A stretch of 64,000 nt of DNA from Cyclobacteriaceae bacterium (GTDB lineage Bacteria; Bacteroidota; Bacteroidia; Cytophagales; Cyclobacteriaceae), in NCBI GenBank assembly GCA_019694875.1, contig JAIBBC010000001.1:806001-870000 (forward strand), written 5' to 3'. Below, piece by piece: positions 52,751-62,496 of this stretch; the first letter of the stretch is position 1; every line of letters starts with the position of its first letter. The translations under genes and the position numbers were made by a program. The notes under the pieces are model-generated. The model did no database searches and was not told the origin of the DNA. It saw nothing but the letters and a program-made list of their open reading frames with translations.

Positions 52751-54655
52751 ATGAAATCTGTCCTTGTAATCATCTGGCTGTTGGTGTGTATTCTGCCTGC
52801 ATTCGGCCAGAAGGATCCAATGAAATTTGGCGATATCGCCATGGAAGATTTGACAATGACTTCGTACGCCAAGGATTCGTCTGCGGAGGCAATCATTTTA
52901 TCGGACTTCGGAAAAGTTTCTCCCACCGGGCAGTTCAGCATGATGTATGAACGCCATGTACGAATAAAAATATTGAAAGCTAACGGTACGGGTTGGGCAG
53001 ATCAGGCCATTCAACTTCCAATAGCAGGAACGAACGGTGAAAACAAATTTCAGTTCAAGGCTTCAACGTTTAACCTCGAGGGCGGAAAAATCGTGGAAAC
53101 GGCCCTTCCGAAAGAATCGATGTTTCGTGAAAAGTTTACCCGTGGTATTGAACTTCAAAAGTTTACTTTTCAGGATGTTAAAGTAGGGTCGGTACTGGAA
53201 TACAGCTATTCTATTATTTCCCCGGGCCTGCCAACGTGGCAGTTTCAAAAGAAAATTCCCACCCGGTTAAGCGAATTTTGGGCAATCACACCTGCTACTC
53301 TTGTCTTCAAACATTTTTCGAGGGGATACATTCAAGCTTCAACCTATGATGCTAAAGAATCGGCCGCTGAAACTTCGTACCATTGGATTTATCGCGATGT
53401 GCCCGCGTTCAGACCGGAACCATTCATGAGCAGCGAGGAAGATTTTATCGGTGAGATTGAATTTTTTCTTACCAAAGTCAGCTCCGGGTATACACTTGAA
53501 CTGATGGGCACATGGGAAAAAGTGAATGAGTTGCTTTTTAAGTCAGAGTTTGTTGGTGGTCACATTGCGGGCAATCCATTTCTAAAACCAATCACAAAAA
53601 ACTTAACGGAAGGCAAGTCGGATCCTATGGAAAGGGTTTCTGTGATTTATGACTATGTCAAGAACAAGTACACCTGGGAGAAGCGGTATGCGGTTGGTTC
53701 AAGAACGTTAAAAGAATCATTCGAAAAAGGCATTGGAACATGCTCTGACATTAATCTCACACTAGCCTCTATGCTTGACAAGGCTGACTTTAAGGTTAAT
53801 GTTGTCGCGCTCAGCACGCGCGATAACGGAATGATTCGAAAGCAGGTAGCGATGCCATATCAGTTCAACTATTTGATCTGTGCGGTACAGGTAGAAAATC
53901 GTATCATTCTTCTTGACGCCACCGAAAAGCATTTGCCTTTAGGCTATCTTCCTGAACGATGCCTGAATGGAGAAGGTTTTATGCTCGACAAGGAAAATTT
54001 CGGGTGGATTCCTACCGACTTTCTGCCGATATCAAAAACGGTTACATCCAGCGACATTAAGCTTGACGGAAACGGAAATGTAGAAGGTAAAATAACCTTC
54101 ACCCGCGATGGATATGACGCTCTTGACTTTAGAAAAGTATATACCGAAAAGGGTGAAGAGGAATATTTGAAATATTTTTCGAACAAGATGGGATGGGAAT
54201 TCGAACAGCACAACTTTGAAAACATTGATGATTTGAACAAGTCAACGAAGGAAACTTATTCCGTTCGCATCGACAATCACGCTTCAGGATCAGCCGACAT
54301 CCTGTATGTGAATCCAATTCTTTGCGAGCGACTTGGGGAAAATCCATTCACCGCTGACGATCGCAAGTACCCAATTAGCTACGGCAAAACTTTCGAATCG
54401 ATTTATATGAGCCGGATTACCGTGCCGGACGGCTACATCGTGGAGGAAATTCCTGCACCGCTCGTGATTAAGTTACCTGATAACTCAGCAAAATACACGT
54501 ATTCAATTACGCAAAATAGCAATGTTTTGAGCATCCTTAGCCATTTTAAGATTGGAAAAACACTGTATGTACAGTCGGAGTATCTTCAGCTTAAAGAGCT
54601 TTATAATCAAGTGGTTGCTAAACAGGCCGAACAAATTGTGTTGAAGAAGAAGTAG
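52751..54655 (+). CDS. DUF3857/transglutaminase-like protein, copy 2
   Basis: A 634-residue paralogue of copy 1 with the same domain order and the same I-V-L-K-K-K end. The signal peptide ends P-A-F-G-Q. The core keeps the nucleophile as Cys331 (G-T-C-S-D-I-N), but the His position is Tyr374 (F-N-Y-L-I). One catalytic residue is kept and one replaced, so activity is uncertain. It is six bases after copy 1 and three before copy 3. Confidence 0.85.
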   Translation: MKSVLVIIWLLVCILPAFGQKDPMKFGDIAMEDLTMTSYAKDSSAEAIILSDFGKVSPTGQFSMMYERHVRIKILKANGTGWADQAIQLPIAGTNGENKFQFKASTFNLEGGKIVETALPKESMFREKFTRGIELQKFTFQDVKVGSVLEYSYSIISPGLPTWQFQKKIPTRLSEFWAITPATLVFKHFSRGYIQASTYDAKESAAETSYHWIYRDVPAFRPEPFMSSEEDFIGEIEFFLTKVSSGYTLELMGTWEKVNELLFKSEFVGGHIAGNPFLKPITKNLTEGKSDPMERVSVIYDYVKNKYTWEKRYAVGSRTLKESFEKGIGTCSDINLTLASMLDKADFKVNVVALSTRDNGMIRKQVAMPYQFNYLICAVQVENRIILLDATEKHLPLGYLPERCLNGEGFMLDKENFGWIPTDFLPISKTVTSSDIKLDGNGNVEGKITFTRDGYDALDFRKVYTEKGEEEYLKYFSNKMGWEFEQHNFENIDDLNKSTKETYSVRIDNHASGSADILYVNPILCERLGENPFTADDRKYPISYGKTFESIYMSRITVPDGYIVEEIPAPLVIKLPDNSAKYTYSITQNSNVLSILSHFKIGKTLYVQSEYLQLKELYNQVVAKQAEQIVLKKK

Positions 54656-54658
54656 CGA

Positions 54659-56512
54659 ATGAAGGGATGGCTTTTGTTTTTTGCGTGTGAATTATGTGTT
54701 CGTTTGGTTTGCGCACAGGACTCTCCAATGATTTTTGGCGAAATTCCTTTGGCAGACCTTACCATGACGAAATATGTCAAGGATTCATCTGCAGAGGCCG
54801 TTATTCTAAATGATTTTTTTAAAGTCTCCGAGAAGCCCGGGGAAGGTTGTATTCTGGAACGTCACGTTCGAATTAAAATTTTAAAAGAACAAGGCTTTCG
54901 GTGGGGGGATGTAAAAATTCCTGTTTATGCGTATTACCCCCAGCTTATCATCAAGGCAGCTACACATTATATCGAAGAAGGAAAGCTAATTTCAGTCACA
55001 ATACCCAAAGAGTCTGTCGTGCGTCAGAAAATAAGAAAAGACCTTTCATTCGAAACATTTTCATTTCCACAGGTGCGTAAAGGTGCCGTTCTGGAGTATC
55101 AGGTCAACTTCAAGTCGTTGCTATATCCCGGTTGGCAGTTCCAAGCGCCTATTCCGGTAAGGCGTTGTGATTTTTGGGCCGGAATGCCCAACACGGGTGT
55201 ACTTCACAACTATGTACAGGGGAATTTTAAACCAGCGGAATACTCCTTTACGGAAACAGCTTTGACAAAACTTTATCATTGGGCTTATGAGGATGTTCCG
55301 GCATTTCATACAGAACCTATGATCAGTAACGAACAAGACTATATAGGAGGCATAAGCTTTTCTTATCTCAGGTCCTGGGAACAACTGAACTCTGACCTTG
55401 TGACTAATAAATTTTTCTTCAATCAGATAGCGGGCAATGGCTTTTTAAAAAAAATTACCTCGCAACTCACAAAAGATGTATCGGATCCCCTGAAGAAAGT
55501 TGACACACTTTATAAGTACGTACAAAATCGCTATACGCAAATAAAGGCAGACCCCGACGTGATTAATTTAAAACGTACGTTTGACGAAACCACTGGTTCA
55601 TCCATGGAAATAAATATGTTGTTAGCATCCATGATCGATAAAATAGGGTTACAAACTTACATCGTTCTGCTAAGTACTCGTGCTAATGGAAAAATCAATA
55701 AAGATTTTCCTATCCGCAGTCAATTTGATTATGCAGTTTGTGCCGTTGTTCTTGGCGATAAATATATTTTTCTTGATGCATCAAAAAAATTTCTACCCTT
55801 GGGATTTTTGCCTGAACAATTTGTTGATGGTGAGGGATTCATCGTTTCCGATAAAACAGCTGGCTGGGTGTCTCTTAACTTCCTTCCCAATTCCAAAACA
55901 ACGATAAATGCTTCACTAAAAATTTCAGAAGATGGGAAACTAACCGGGTCGGTCAATTTTTCACGTGAGGGCTACGATGGTGTTGAGGCTCGAAACTTAT
56001 TTACTGATACTGATGAATGGAGTTTTATCAAAAATTGTGTAAAAGAAGAAACCTGGGACATCAATCAGTCATCTTTTGAAAATACAAGAGCAAGTGATAG
56101 ACCATTCAAAGATACTTACCAGGTATCGATAAAAAACGAAAATCCGGAAAGTCAGTTCATTTATATCTCGCCTGTTGTCGCGGGCGGTATGAAAACAAAC
56201 CCCTTCACTGATACAGGGCGGTTGTACCCTATTAGTTTCCCGGCAAACCGAGAATTGATTTATTTAGCGTCACTATCAATTCCCGAGGGTTACGAAGTCG
56301 AGGAGTTACCCAAGGGAATAATTCTAAAGCTTCAGGATTCATCTGCAAAGTTTACCTATTCGGCAACCCAAACTGGAAACGTGATTCAAATTCTTTACAG
56401 TCTTAAAAGACAGAGATCACTTTATCAACCCGGAGAATATTGGGATTTAAAAGAATTCTATTCGCATGTAACAGCAAAGCGAAATGAAAAAATTGTGTTA
56501 AAAAAGAAATAG
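54659..56512 (+). CDS. DUF3857/transglutaminase-like protein, copy 3
   Basis: A 617-residue paralogue with the same order of domains and the same end I-V-L-K-K-K. The signal peptide ends L-V-C-A-Q. The Cys position is Ser315 (G-S-S-M-E-I-N) and the His position Tyr358 (F-D-Y-A-V), as in copy 1. The base composition is clearly more AT-rich than in copies 1 and 2, so it may have diverged faster or come from another lineage. It closes the three-gene group, and a gap of 98 bases precedes copy 4. Confidence 0.85.
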   Translation: MKGWLLFFACELCVRLVCAQDSPMIFGEIPLADLTMTKYVKDSSAEAVILNDFFKVSEKPGEGCILERHVRIKILKEQGFRWGDVKIPVYAYYPQLIIKAATHYIEEGKLISVTIPKESVVRQKIRKDLSFETFSFPQVRKGAVLEYQVNFKSLLYPGWQFQAPIPVRRCDFWAGMPNTGVLHNYVQGNFKPAEYSFTETALTKLYHWAYEDVPAFHTEPMISNEQDYIGGISFSYLRSWEQLNSDLVTNKFFFNQIAGNGFLKKITSQLTKDVSDPLKKVDTLYKYVQNRYTQIKADPDVINLKRTFDETTGSSMEINMLLASMIDKIGLQTYIVLLSTRANGKINKDFPIRSQFDYAVCAVVLGDKYIFLDASKKFLPLGFLPEQFVDGEGFIVSDKTAGWVSLNFLPNSKTTINASLKISEDGKLTGSVNFSREGYDGVEARNLFTDTDEWSFIKNCVKEETWDINQSSFENTRASDRPFKDTYQVSIKNENPESQFIYISPVVAGGMKTNPFTDTGRLYPISFPANRELIYLASLSIPEGYEVEELPKGIILKLQDSSAKFTYSATQTGNVIQILYSLKRQRSLYQPGEYWDLKEFYSHVTAKRNEKIVLKKK

Positions 56513-56610
56513 TTTTGTACAATTTAGGCGTCATATCAAATCTGTTTTGTATCTTAGTTTGATGCCCTACGTCTTTTGAGGATAAAAAGAAATAGATAAC
56601 GAGAGTTTAT

Positions 56611-58521
56611 ATGAGGTTGGTGCCATTTATTATTTCGATCGTGCTAAGCGCGGCTGCCTTTGCGGGTGATCCCAAATTCCCCGTGAGCGACATCCCGGAG
56701 GCATTGAAAAAGAATGCAGATGTTGTTTTCCGGCAGGATGAAATGACTTTTACAATTCAATCGAAGAGCAAAGCTTCTTTGCACGTATACGAGGTTGTAA
56801 CCATTTTCAACGATAAAGGCCGCGAATACGCCACAAAGGTTGTCGGTTACGATAAGCTCAGTAAAATTTCGAGCCTGAAAGCCGTGGCGTATGATGCCAG
56901 TGGAAACGTGTTAAAAAAATTGAAGTCAAGCGAACTTTACGACCAAAGTGCATTCGATGGCTTTAGCCTGTACAGCGATAACCGCCTGAAGGTGGCCGTA
57001 CTGACTCAGGGAGTTTATCCTTACACCGTTGAGTTCGAGTACGAAATTGAATACAAATACTTGTTTATGATCCCCGGCTACGTTCTGCTGCCGGAAGAAC
57101 GCATGGCTGTACAGCATTCTTCGTATGAACTCATCTATCCGGCAGAATTAAAACCACGGTTTAAAAATCAAAACGTGGAGAAGCTGCCAGTCGTTTCCGT
57201 TACGAAAGACGGACGAGAATCAACCCGTTGGGAATTTGAAAACGTACCGGCAATCAAGTTTGAACCGAAAGGCCCGCCACATGCCGATTTGGTTTCAACC
57301 ATTTCAGCTGCTCCAACAACATTTGAGTTTGACGGATACCTGGGTACCATGAATTCGTGGGATGAATTCGGAACGTGGATTAGTTCATTAAACAAGGGCA
57401 GAAACGTTTTGCCAGAAGAAACAAAACAAAAAGTACTTCAACTGGTTGCCGGTAAAAAAACAACCGAAGAAAAAGTAAAAGCGATTTACGAATACATGCA
57501 AAGTAAGACCCGCTATGTTAGCATTCAGTTGGGCATCGGAGGATTTCAGCCTTTTGAAGCATCGGTTGTCGATCAAACCGGATATGGCGACTGCAAAGCG
57601 CTTTCCAACTACATGGTGTCGATGCTTGAAGTTGCCGGAATAAAGGCGCACTACGCGTTAATACGTGCCGGAAGGGGAGCAGCCGAAATGAAAGAAGAGT
57701 TTCCAAGCTCACAATTTAACCATGCCGTTGCAGCCGTACCGAACGGAAGCGATACACTCTGGCTCGAATGTACCAGTCAAACAAATCCGTTCGGCTACAT
57801 CGGAACTTTTACCGGTGATCGCGAAGCGCTGATCATTACAGAAAAAGGTGCTGAGGTTGTAAAAACGATTTCTTATCCGGAAGAACTGAATACGCAAAAT
57901 CGTTCAGCGGATGTGTTTGTCACCAACACCGGTGATGCCAAAGCAAAAATTAAAACCGTGTACTCCGGGCTTCAATACGAGAATGATAACCTCGATGGCA
58001 TTCTGAACAATCAGTTCGACCTGCAGAAGAAGTGGGTTATGAACACGACTGATATTCCTAGTTTTGATATTAACTCATTTAAGTTCGAAAATCATAAAGC
58101 GAAAATTCCTTCCGCTACCGTTAGTCTTGATCTGTCGCTCAGAAAACTCGCTTCTGTAAGCGGTAAACGATTAATGCTTACACCTAACCTGATGAATCGC
58201 AACGGTTATATTCCGGAAAAGCTTGATGCCCGGAAAACGGATATTGTGGAAAGTTTCGGATTTGTTGATAACGACACGATTCGCTACCACGTGCCGGATG
58301 AAATTTACCCGGAGGTCCTTCCTCAACCAGTTAAAATATCTTCGCGTTTCGGTGAATACGAATCCAGTTACACGCTTGATCAAGGCCTTGTGGTATACAC
58401 GCGAAAGCTAAAAATCAACAAAGGTCGTTTTCTGGCCAGCACATATAATGAATTTATAGATTTTTATAAATCCATTAGCCGGGCCGACAATACCAAACTT
58501 GTATTCCTGAATAAAACCTAG
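56611..58521 (+). CDS. DUF3857/transglutaminase protein, copy 4
   Basis: A 636-residue protein from the same family but clearly more distant. The signal peptide ends A-F-A-G. The DUF3857 domain is at about 30-200. The transglutaminase core has the full nucleophile motif G-Y-G-D-C-K-A-L-S (Cys328) and His371 (F-N-H-A-V); the acidic position reads L-W-L-E-C-T. It does not carry the I-V-L-K-K-K end. A 98-base gap suggests its own promoter, and a terminator follows it. Confidence 0.88.
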   Translation: MRLVPFIISIVLSAAAFAGDPKFPVSDIPEALKKNADVVFRQDEMTFTIQSKSKASLHVYEVVTIFNDKGREYATKVVGYDKLSKISSLKAVAYDASGNVLKKLKSSELYDQSAFDGFSLYSDNRLKVAVLTQGVYPYTVEFEYEIEYKYLFMIPGYVLLPEERMAVQHSSYELIYPAELKPRFKNQNVEKLPVVSVTKDGRESTRWEFENVPAIKFEPKGPPHADLVSTISAAPTTFEFDGYLGTMNSWDEFGTWISSLNKGRNVLPEETKQKVLQLVAGKKTTEEKVKAIYEYMQSKTRYVSIQLGIGGFQPFEASVVDQTGYGDCKALSNYMVSMLEVAGIKAHYALIRAGRGAAEMKEEFPSSQFNHAVAAVPNGSDTLWLECTSQTNPFGYIGTFTGDREALIITEKGAEVVKTISYPEELNTQNRSADVFVTNTGDAKAKIKTVYSGLQYENDNLDGILNNQFDLQKKWVMNTTDIPSFDINSFKFENHKAKIPSATVSLDLSLRKLASVSGKRLMLTPNLMNRNGYIPEKLDARKTDIVESFGFVDNDTIRYHVPDEIYPEVLPQPVKISSRFGEYESSYTLDQGLVVYTRKLKINKGRFLASTYNEFIDFYKSISRADNTKLVFLNKT

Positions 58522-58544
58522 TAAAATCTTATATCACAACGTGG

Positions 58545-58577
58545 TGAGCGCTTTGCATGAGGCGCTCATTTTCATTT
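58545..58577 (+). terminator. Terminator after the DUF3857 array
   Basis: TGAGCGC (58545-58551) with GCGCTCA (58562-58568) makes a perfect 7-base-pair stem on a 10-base loop, followed by TTTTCATTTT. Confidence 0.65.
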
Positions 58578-58621
58578 TGTGCTGTCGGTTCCTTCCGTAA
58601 CTTGCACATCCAAAGAAGTTG

Positions 58622-59503
58622 ATGTTTTTTCTACGGCTGATATCGTACTTACCGCTTGGTATTCTCTACCTGTTCTCTGATTTTCTTTTTATAGTTGCTT
58701 ATTACATCATCCCTTATCGTAAAAAGCTCGTAAGAAAAAATCTGGTGAATTCTTTCCCGGAAAAATCGATCGCTGAAATTAAAAAAATCGAACGGCAGTT
58801 TTACCGCAACCTCTGCGACTATGCGGTTGAAACACTCAAACTGCTCACAATAAGCAAAGAAGAACTTAATAAACGCGTGTCGTTCACGAATCCGGAACTG
58901 ATCGAACCCTACCGGCTAAGAAATCAACCGATCATCGGGCTGGCTTCTCACCAATTCAACTGGGAATGGTTGCTGGTAGCGGGCAATTTTCACTTTACGC
59001 TTGACTACGTGTATCAGCCGATTAATACCAAGCTCACCGACAAACTGCTTATCGCCATCAGAAGTCGTTTTGGCGGACACGCCATAAAACGAAATGAGCT
59101 TGGCCGCGAAATGGTAAAACGGAGAAACCTCTGGCGGATGATTGCCATCGTATCCGATCAGTACCCGGGTCAGAAAAAAGATAAAAAGTATATCACCCGG
59201 TTCCTGAACCAGGAAACAGCCTTCTTTCAGGCACCTGATCAAATTGCTTCACTTACGCAGTATCCCGTGGTGTTTAGTGCGATCCGCAAAGTAAAGCGAG
59301 GTTACTATGAAACGACTTTTGTTCCGTTGACAGAACCCCCGTACATAAAAGATCAGGAAAACGTAATTGAGCGATATGTGCAGGAAGCCGAAAAAATAAT
59401 TAACGAAAATCCTGCGGGCTGGCTGTGGTCACACAAACGCTGGAAGAAGCGACATCTTAAGCAAGCATCTGCGAAATATCCTCCCGCGTCAGCTGTTTCA
59501 TAA
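58622..59503 (+). CDS. LpxL/HtrB-type lipid A acyltransferase
   Basis: A 293-residue inner-membrane acyltransferase that adds secondary acyl chains to lipid A or a related glycolipid. An N-terminal membrane helix (about 8-28) is followed by L-A-S-H-Q-F-N-W-E-W, the H-x4-E active site, and D-Q-Y-P-G-Q in the second block. ATG 58622 is chosen over the TTG just before it. Upstream TAACTTG near 58598 may be the -7 box. The last 47 bases overlap the convergent helicase gene. Confidence 0.87.
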   Translation: MFFLRLISYLPLGILYLFSDFLFIVAYYIIPYRKKLVRKNLVNSFPEKSIAEIKKIERQFYRNLCDYAVETLKLLTISKEELNKRVSFTNPELIEPYRLRNQPIIGLASHQFNWEWLLVAGNFHFTLDYVYQPINTKLTDKLLIAIRSRFGGHAIKRNELGREMVKRRNLWRMIAIVSDQYPGQKKDKKYITRFLNQETAFFQAPDQIASLTQYPVVFSAIRKVKRGYYETTFVPLTEPPYIKDQENVIERYVQEAEKIINENPAGWLWSHKRWKKRHLKQASAKYPPASAVS

Positions 59504-62396
59504 TACTTTCCTCCGTTACGATCAGCTCGTTGGTAAGCTTCAATTTCTTTTGCTGCAGCTGAAGAATTTTTTCCTCCACTGAATTGCGGGTGATAAACTT
59601 ATAGGTAAACACCTTTCTCTTTTGTCCGATACGGTGCGCGCGGTCAACCGCCTGTGCCTCCACAGCCGGGTTCCACCACGGATCGAGAATGAACACGTAA
59701 TCAGCCTCCGTCAAATTCAATCCTAAACCCCCGGCTTTGATCGAGATGAGGAATGCCTTCGTCTTCGGATCCTTATTGAATTTTTCTACCTGCTCTTTGC
59801 GATCGGTGCTTCCGCCATCCAGGTATGCATAATTAATCTTGTTTGCTTTCAAATACTGCTGAACAAGATTCAGATGCTTGACAAACTGGCTGAACACAAG
59901 AACTTTGTGATCTTCTGCCATCGCATTCTCCAGCATGTGCGTGATATCTTCCAGCTTTCCTGAATCACCAGCGTATGATGGCTCGATCATTTTCGGGTGA
60001 TTGGCCAGCTGGCGAAGTTTGGTAAGCCCCTCCAAAATCATGAAGCGGCTGTTGCCCATACCTTCTTTATCGATCAAGTCCAGAATCTTTCCGCGATAGT
60101 ACGACTTCGTTTCCTCGTACTTCCGTTCCTGCTCAGGCGTCATCTCACTGTACTGCACGTACTCTACCTTTTCCGGGAGTTCAGTGGCAACCTGCGACTT
60201 GTGCCTGCGCAGAACAAACGGTTTTATAATGGCGTGAAGCTTTTTCGATTTGGCTTCATCGTTTTTCTTTTCAATCGGCAACTGAAACTCTTGCCGGAAG
60301 TACGACTGCGTTCCCAAAATTCCGGGATTGATGAAGCTCATCTGCGACCACAAATCCATCGTGGTGTTTTCCAATGGCGTTCCGGTAAGCACGAGCTTGT
60401 GCCGCGATTTTAGTTCGCGAACCGCCTTGGCTATGTTGGACGAAGGGTTTTTAATTACCTGCGACTCATCCAGGATGATGTAGTTGAAATAAAACTTTTG
60501 AAGCAATTCGCTGTCAAGCCGGGTGATACCATACGATGTAAGCACCACATCATATTTCTCAAATCGCTTTACATCTTTGTTCCGCAGTGTGCCGGTATAG
60601 TTGAGCACTTTCAGCTCTGGCGTAAACTTGCTCGCCTCCATTTCCCAATTATAAATAAGAGACGTGGGCATGATCAATAACGAAGGACCGGCATTTGCTT
60701 CCTTCTCCGCCAACAGCATAGTCAATGTTTGCACGGTTTTACCCAAACCCATGTCATCAGCCAAACAGCCGCCAAGCTTATACTCATTCAGAAAACGCAG
60801 CCAGTTGTAGCCGGCACGCTGGTATGGGCGAAGTTCACCTTTGAAGCCGGCAGGAACCGGGTAACTTTTTATCCCGCTGAATGAATTTAATGTGCGAAGA
60901 CGCTCGCTCAAATGAACTTTAGCCAGGTTGCCTTCTTCCAGTTCTTTTACCAGGTTGAGGTGGTGCTTCTTTAACACCGGCCGTTCTTTGTCGCCATGTG
61001 TTTCACTCAATGCAAACAAATCGGCATACCTCGTCAACCACGCTTCAGGAATGATGGCGATTTCTCCGTTCGGCAATTTGAATTCAACTTTCTTTTTCAG
61101 AATCAGCTTTCGCAATTCCTTAAACGGAATCTCAAACTCACCGAATTTTATTCTCGCATGAATATCGAACCAGTCGATATTCTCTTTTACTTCAACTTCA
61201 ATAACTGCTTTTCCGACAAAATACTTTTTGTCGTTGCTCTGTGGCTGGCTTACTTCAAACCCGAGATTCAACAGGTTAACCCGGTTCTCGTTCAGCCACG
61301 AAAATGCTTCGGACTTGGGAACGGCCACGTTAAAATCTTTCATCGGCAAGCCGAGCTTCTGCAGTGTATGCAGGAAGTTTTTCTCAGTGTCAGACTTGCG
61401 CGTTACGCGATGAAATACATAATCCTTATCGTGACGTTCAACCGTCACGCTTACCGGCACACGATTGCGTCCCTGAAACCGATGCTTTCCATATTTGAAT
61501 GAAAGATCGAACACGATTTTGCCCGACTCATCACTCTTATCTTCAGTTGGAGTGCTGTCGAACAAATCGGCCGCTTGCGAGCTATGAATCGAAACCAGCT
61601 CAGAAAGTGTAAGGATAGGTTTCGGATCGTAGTCATTTTTATTGATCTCAAAACCTTTCGCCTCAACATCATCAAATGATGCAATCAATGGAGCTACAAA
61701 TCGGTTATAGTAGGTTTCTTCCAGGTTCTTTGGAATAACAACAAACTTCTTACTTAAGAAAGGCAACAATTTCTTGCCATCTACATACTTCTCAAAGCCA
61801 TATAACTTTCCATTCAACACCATCCACGCAGGCCCTTTGCACACCAGGTATGCCGACTCGCTGGGCAGATCAAGTTTCTTGCCCTGATATGTGATGGTTG
61901 GATAGTAGTTCGTGGCATCGTTGCTCCGCATGAAATGAAACTGAATGCTTGCCTTGCTTGGCATTACCTCAATCTTCTTCCAGGTTGGCTCACCATCACT
62001 GCCCATCTCGAAAAGCATTTTGCCTTTCATCAGTTCAAGAGCTTCCGCCCTTTTGTTCTCGATGTGAATTTCAATTTGCTCCTGCAGCGCCTCGTTGCCT
62101 TTCGTTTTGCTGTAAACTTTTGAAAAGAATTCATCCGACTTCATCGGTTTACCGACAAATTTTTTAACCACCGACTCCTGTTCCATGGCGTCCGTGAGTT
62201 TGATCAGTTCATAGTCGCGATCGTCAAGTCCTTTTGAAAATTCGCGGGCATTTTTCGAGGAGATATTCTGATGCTGGAAGGTCAGTTTTCCCTTTTCGTC
62301 CAAATGGACAATGTACGACTCGATCAACAGTCCCAGGTACTCATGCTGGAAGAGCGAATAGATGATTTGGAACGGTTGTGAGGCTGAGACCTTCAT
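59457..62396 (-). CDS. SNF2-family DNA helicase-like ATPase
   Basis: A 979-residue Swi2/Snf2-type DNA translocase. The first about 500 residues are a poorly conserved family-specific N-terminus, followed by the two RecA-like domains: L-A-D-D-M-G-L-G-K-T (near 549), I-I-L-D-E-S-Q-V-I-K-N (near 645), L-T-G-T-P-L-E-N, and the helicase C-terminal motifs (G-G-L-G-L-N-L-T, A-V-D-R-A-H-R-I-G-Q near 920). Bacterial members remodel protein-DNA complexes, often RNA polymerase. The specific role is unknown. Confidence 0.93.
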   Translation of the reverse strand: MKVSASQPFQIIYSLFQHEYLGLLIESYIVHLDEKGKLTFQHQNISSKNAREFSKGLDDRDYELIKLTDAMEQESVVKKFVGKPMKSDEFFSKVYSKTKGNEALQEQIEIHIENKRAEALELMKGKMLFEMGSDGEPTWKKIEVMPSKASIQFHFMRSNDATNYYPTITYQGKKLDLPSESAYLVCKGPAWMVLNGKLYGFEKYVDGKKLLPFLSKKFVVIPKNLEETYYNRFVAPLIASFDDVEAKGFEINKNDYDPKPILTLSELVSIHSSQAADLFDSTPTEDKSDESGKIVFDLSFKYGKHRFQGRNRVPVSVTVERHDKDYVFHRVTRKSDTEKNFLHTLQKLGLPMKDFNVAVPKSEAFSWLNENRVNLLNLGFEVSQPQSNDKKYFVGKAVIEVEVKENIDWFDIHARIKFGEFEIPFKELRKLILKKKVEFKLPNGEIAIIPEAWLTRYADLFALSETHGDKERPVLKKHHLNLVKELEEGNLAKVHLSERLRTLNSFSGIKSYPVPAGFKGELRPYQRAGYNWLRFLNEYKLGGCLADDMGLGKTVQTLTMLLAEKEANAGPSLLIMPTSLIYNWEMEASKFTPELKVLNYTGTLRNKDVKRFEKYDVVLTSYGITRLDSELLQKFYFNYIILDESQVIKNPSSNIAKAVRELKSRHKLVLTGTPLENTTMDLWSQMSFINPGILGTQSYFRQEFQLPIEKKNDEAKSKKLHAIIKPFVLRRHKSQVATELPEKVEYVQYSEMTPEQERKYEETKSYYRGKILDLIDKEGMGNSRFMILEGLTKLRQLANHPKMIEPSYAGDSGKLEDITHMLENAMAEDHKVLVFSQFVKHLNLVQQYLKANKINYAYLDGGSTDRKEQVEKFNKDPKTKAFLISIKAGGLGLNLTEADYVFILDPWWNPAVEAQAVDRAHRIGQKRKVFTYKFITRNSVEEKILQLQQKKLKLTNELIVTEESIMKQLTREDISQMLA

Positions 62397-62496
62397 GAGT
62401 AGCTACATTTTCCGTCATTTTGAGAGAACGGAACCTCCAAGTTAATCATTTTGGCTGAGAAAAACCTTGAAAATCGTGCAATTTCATACGCGATCC

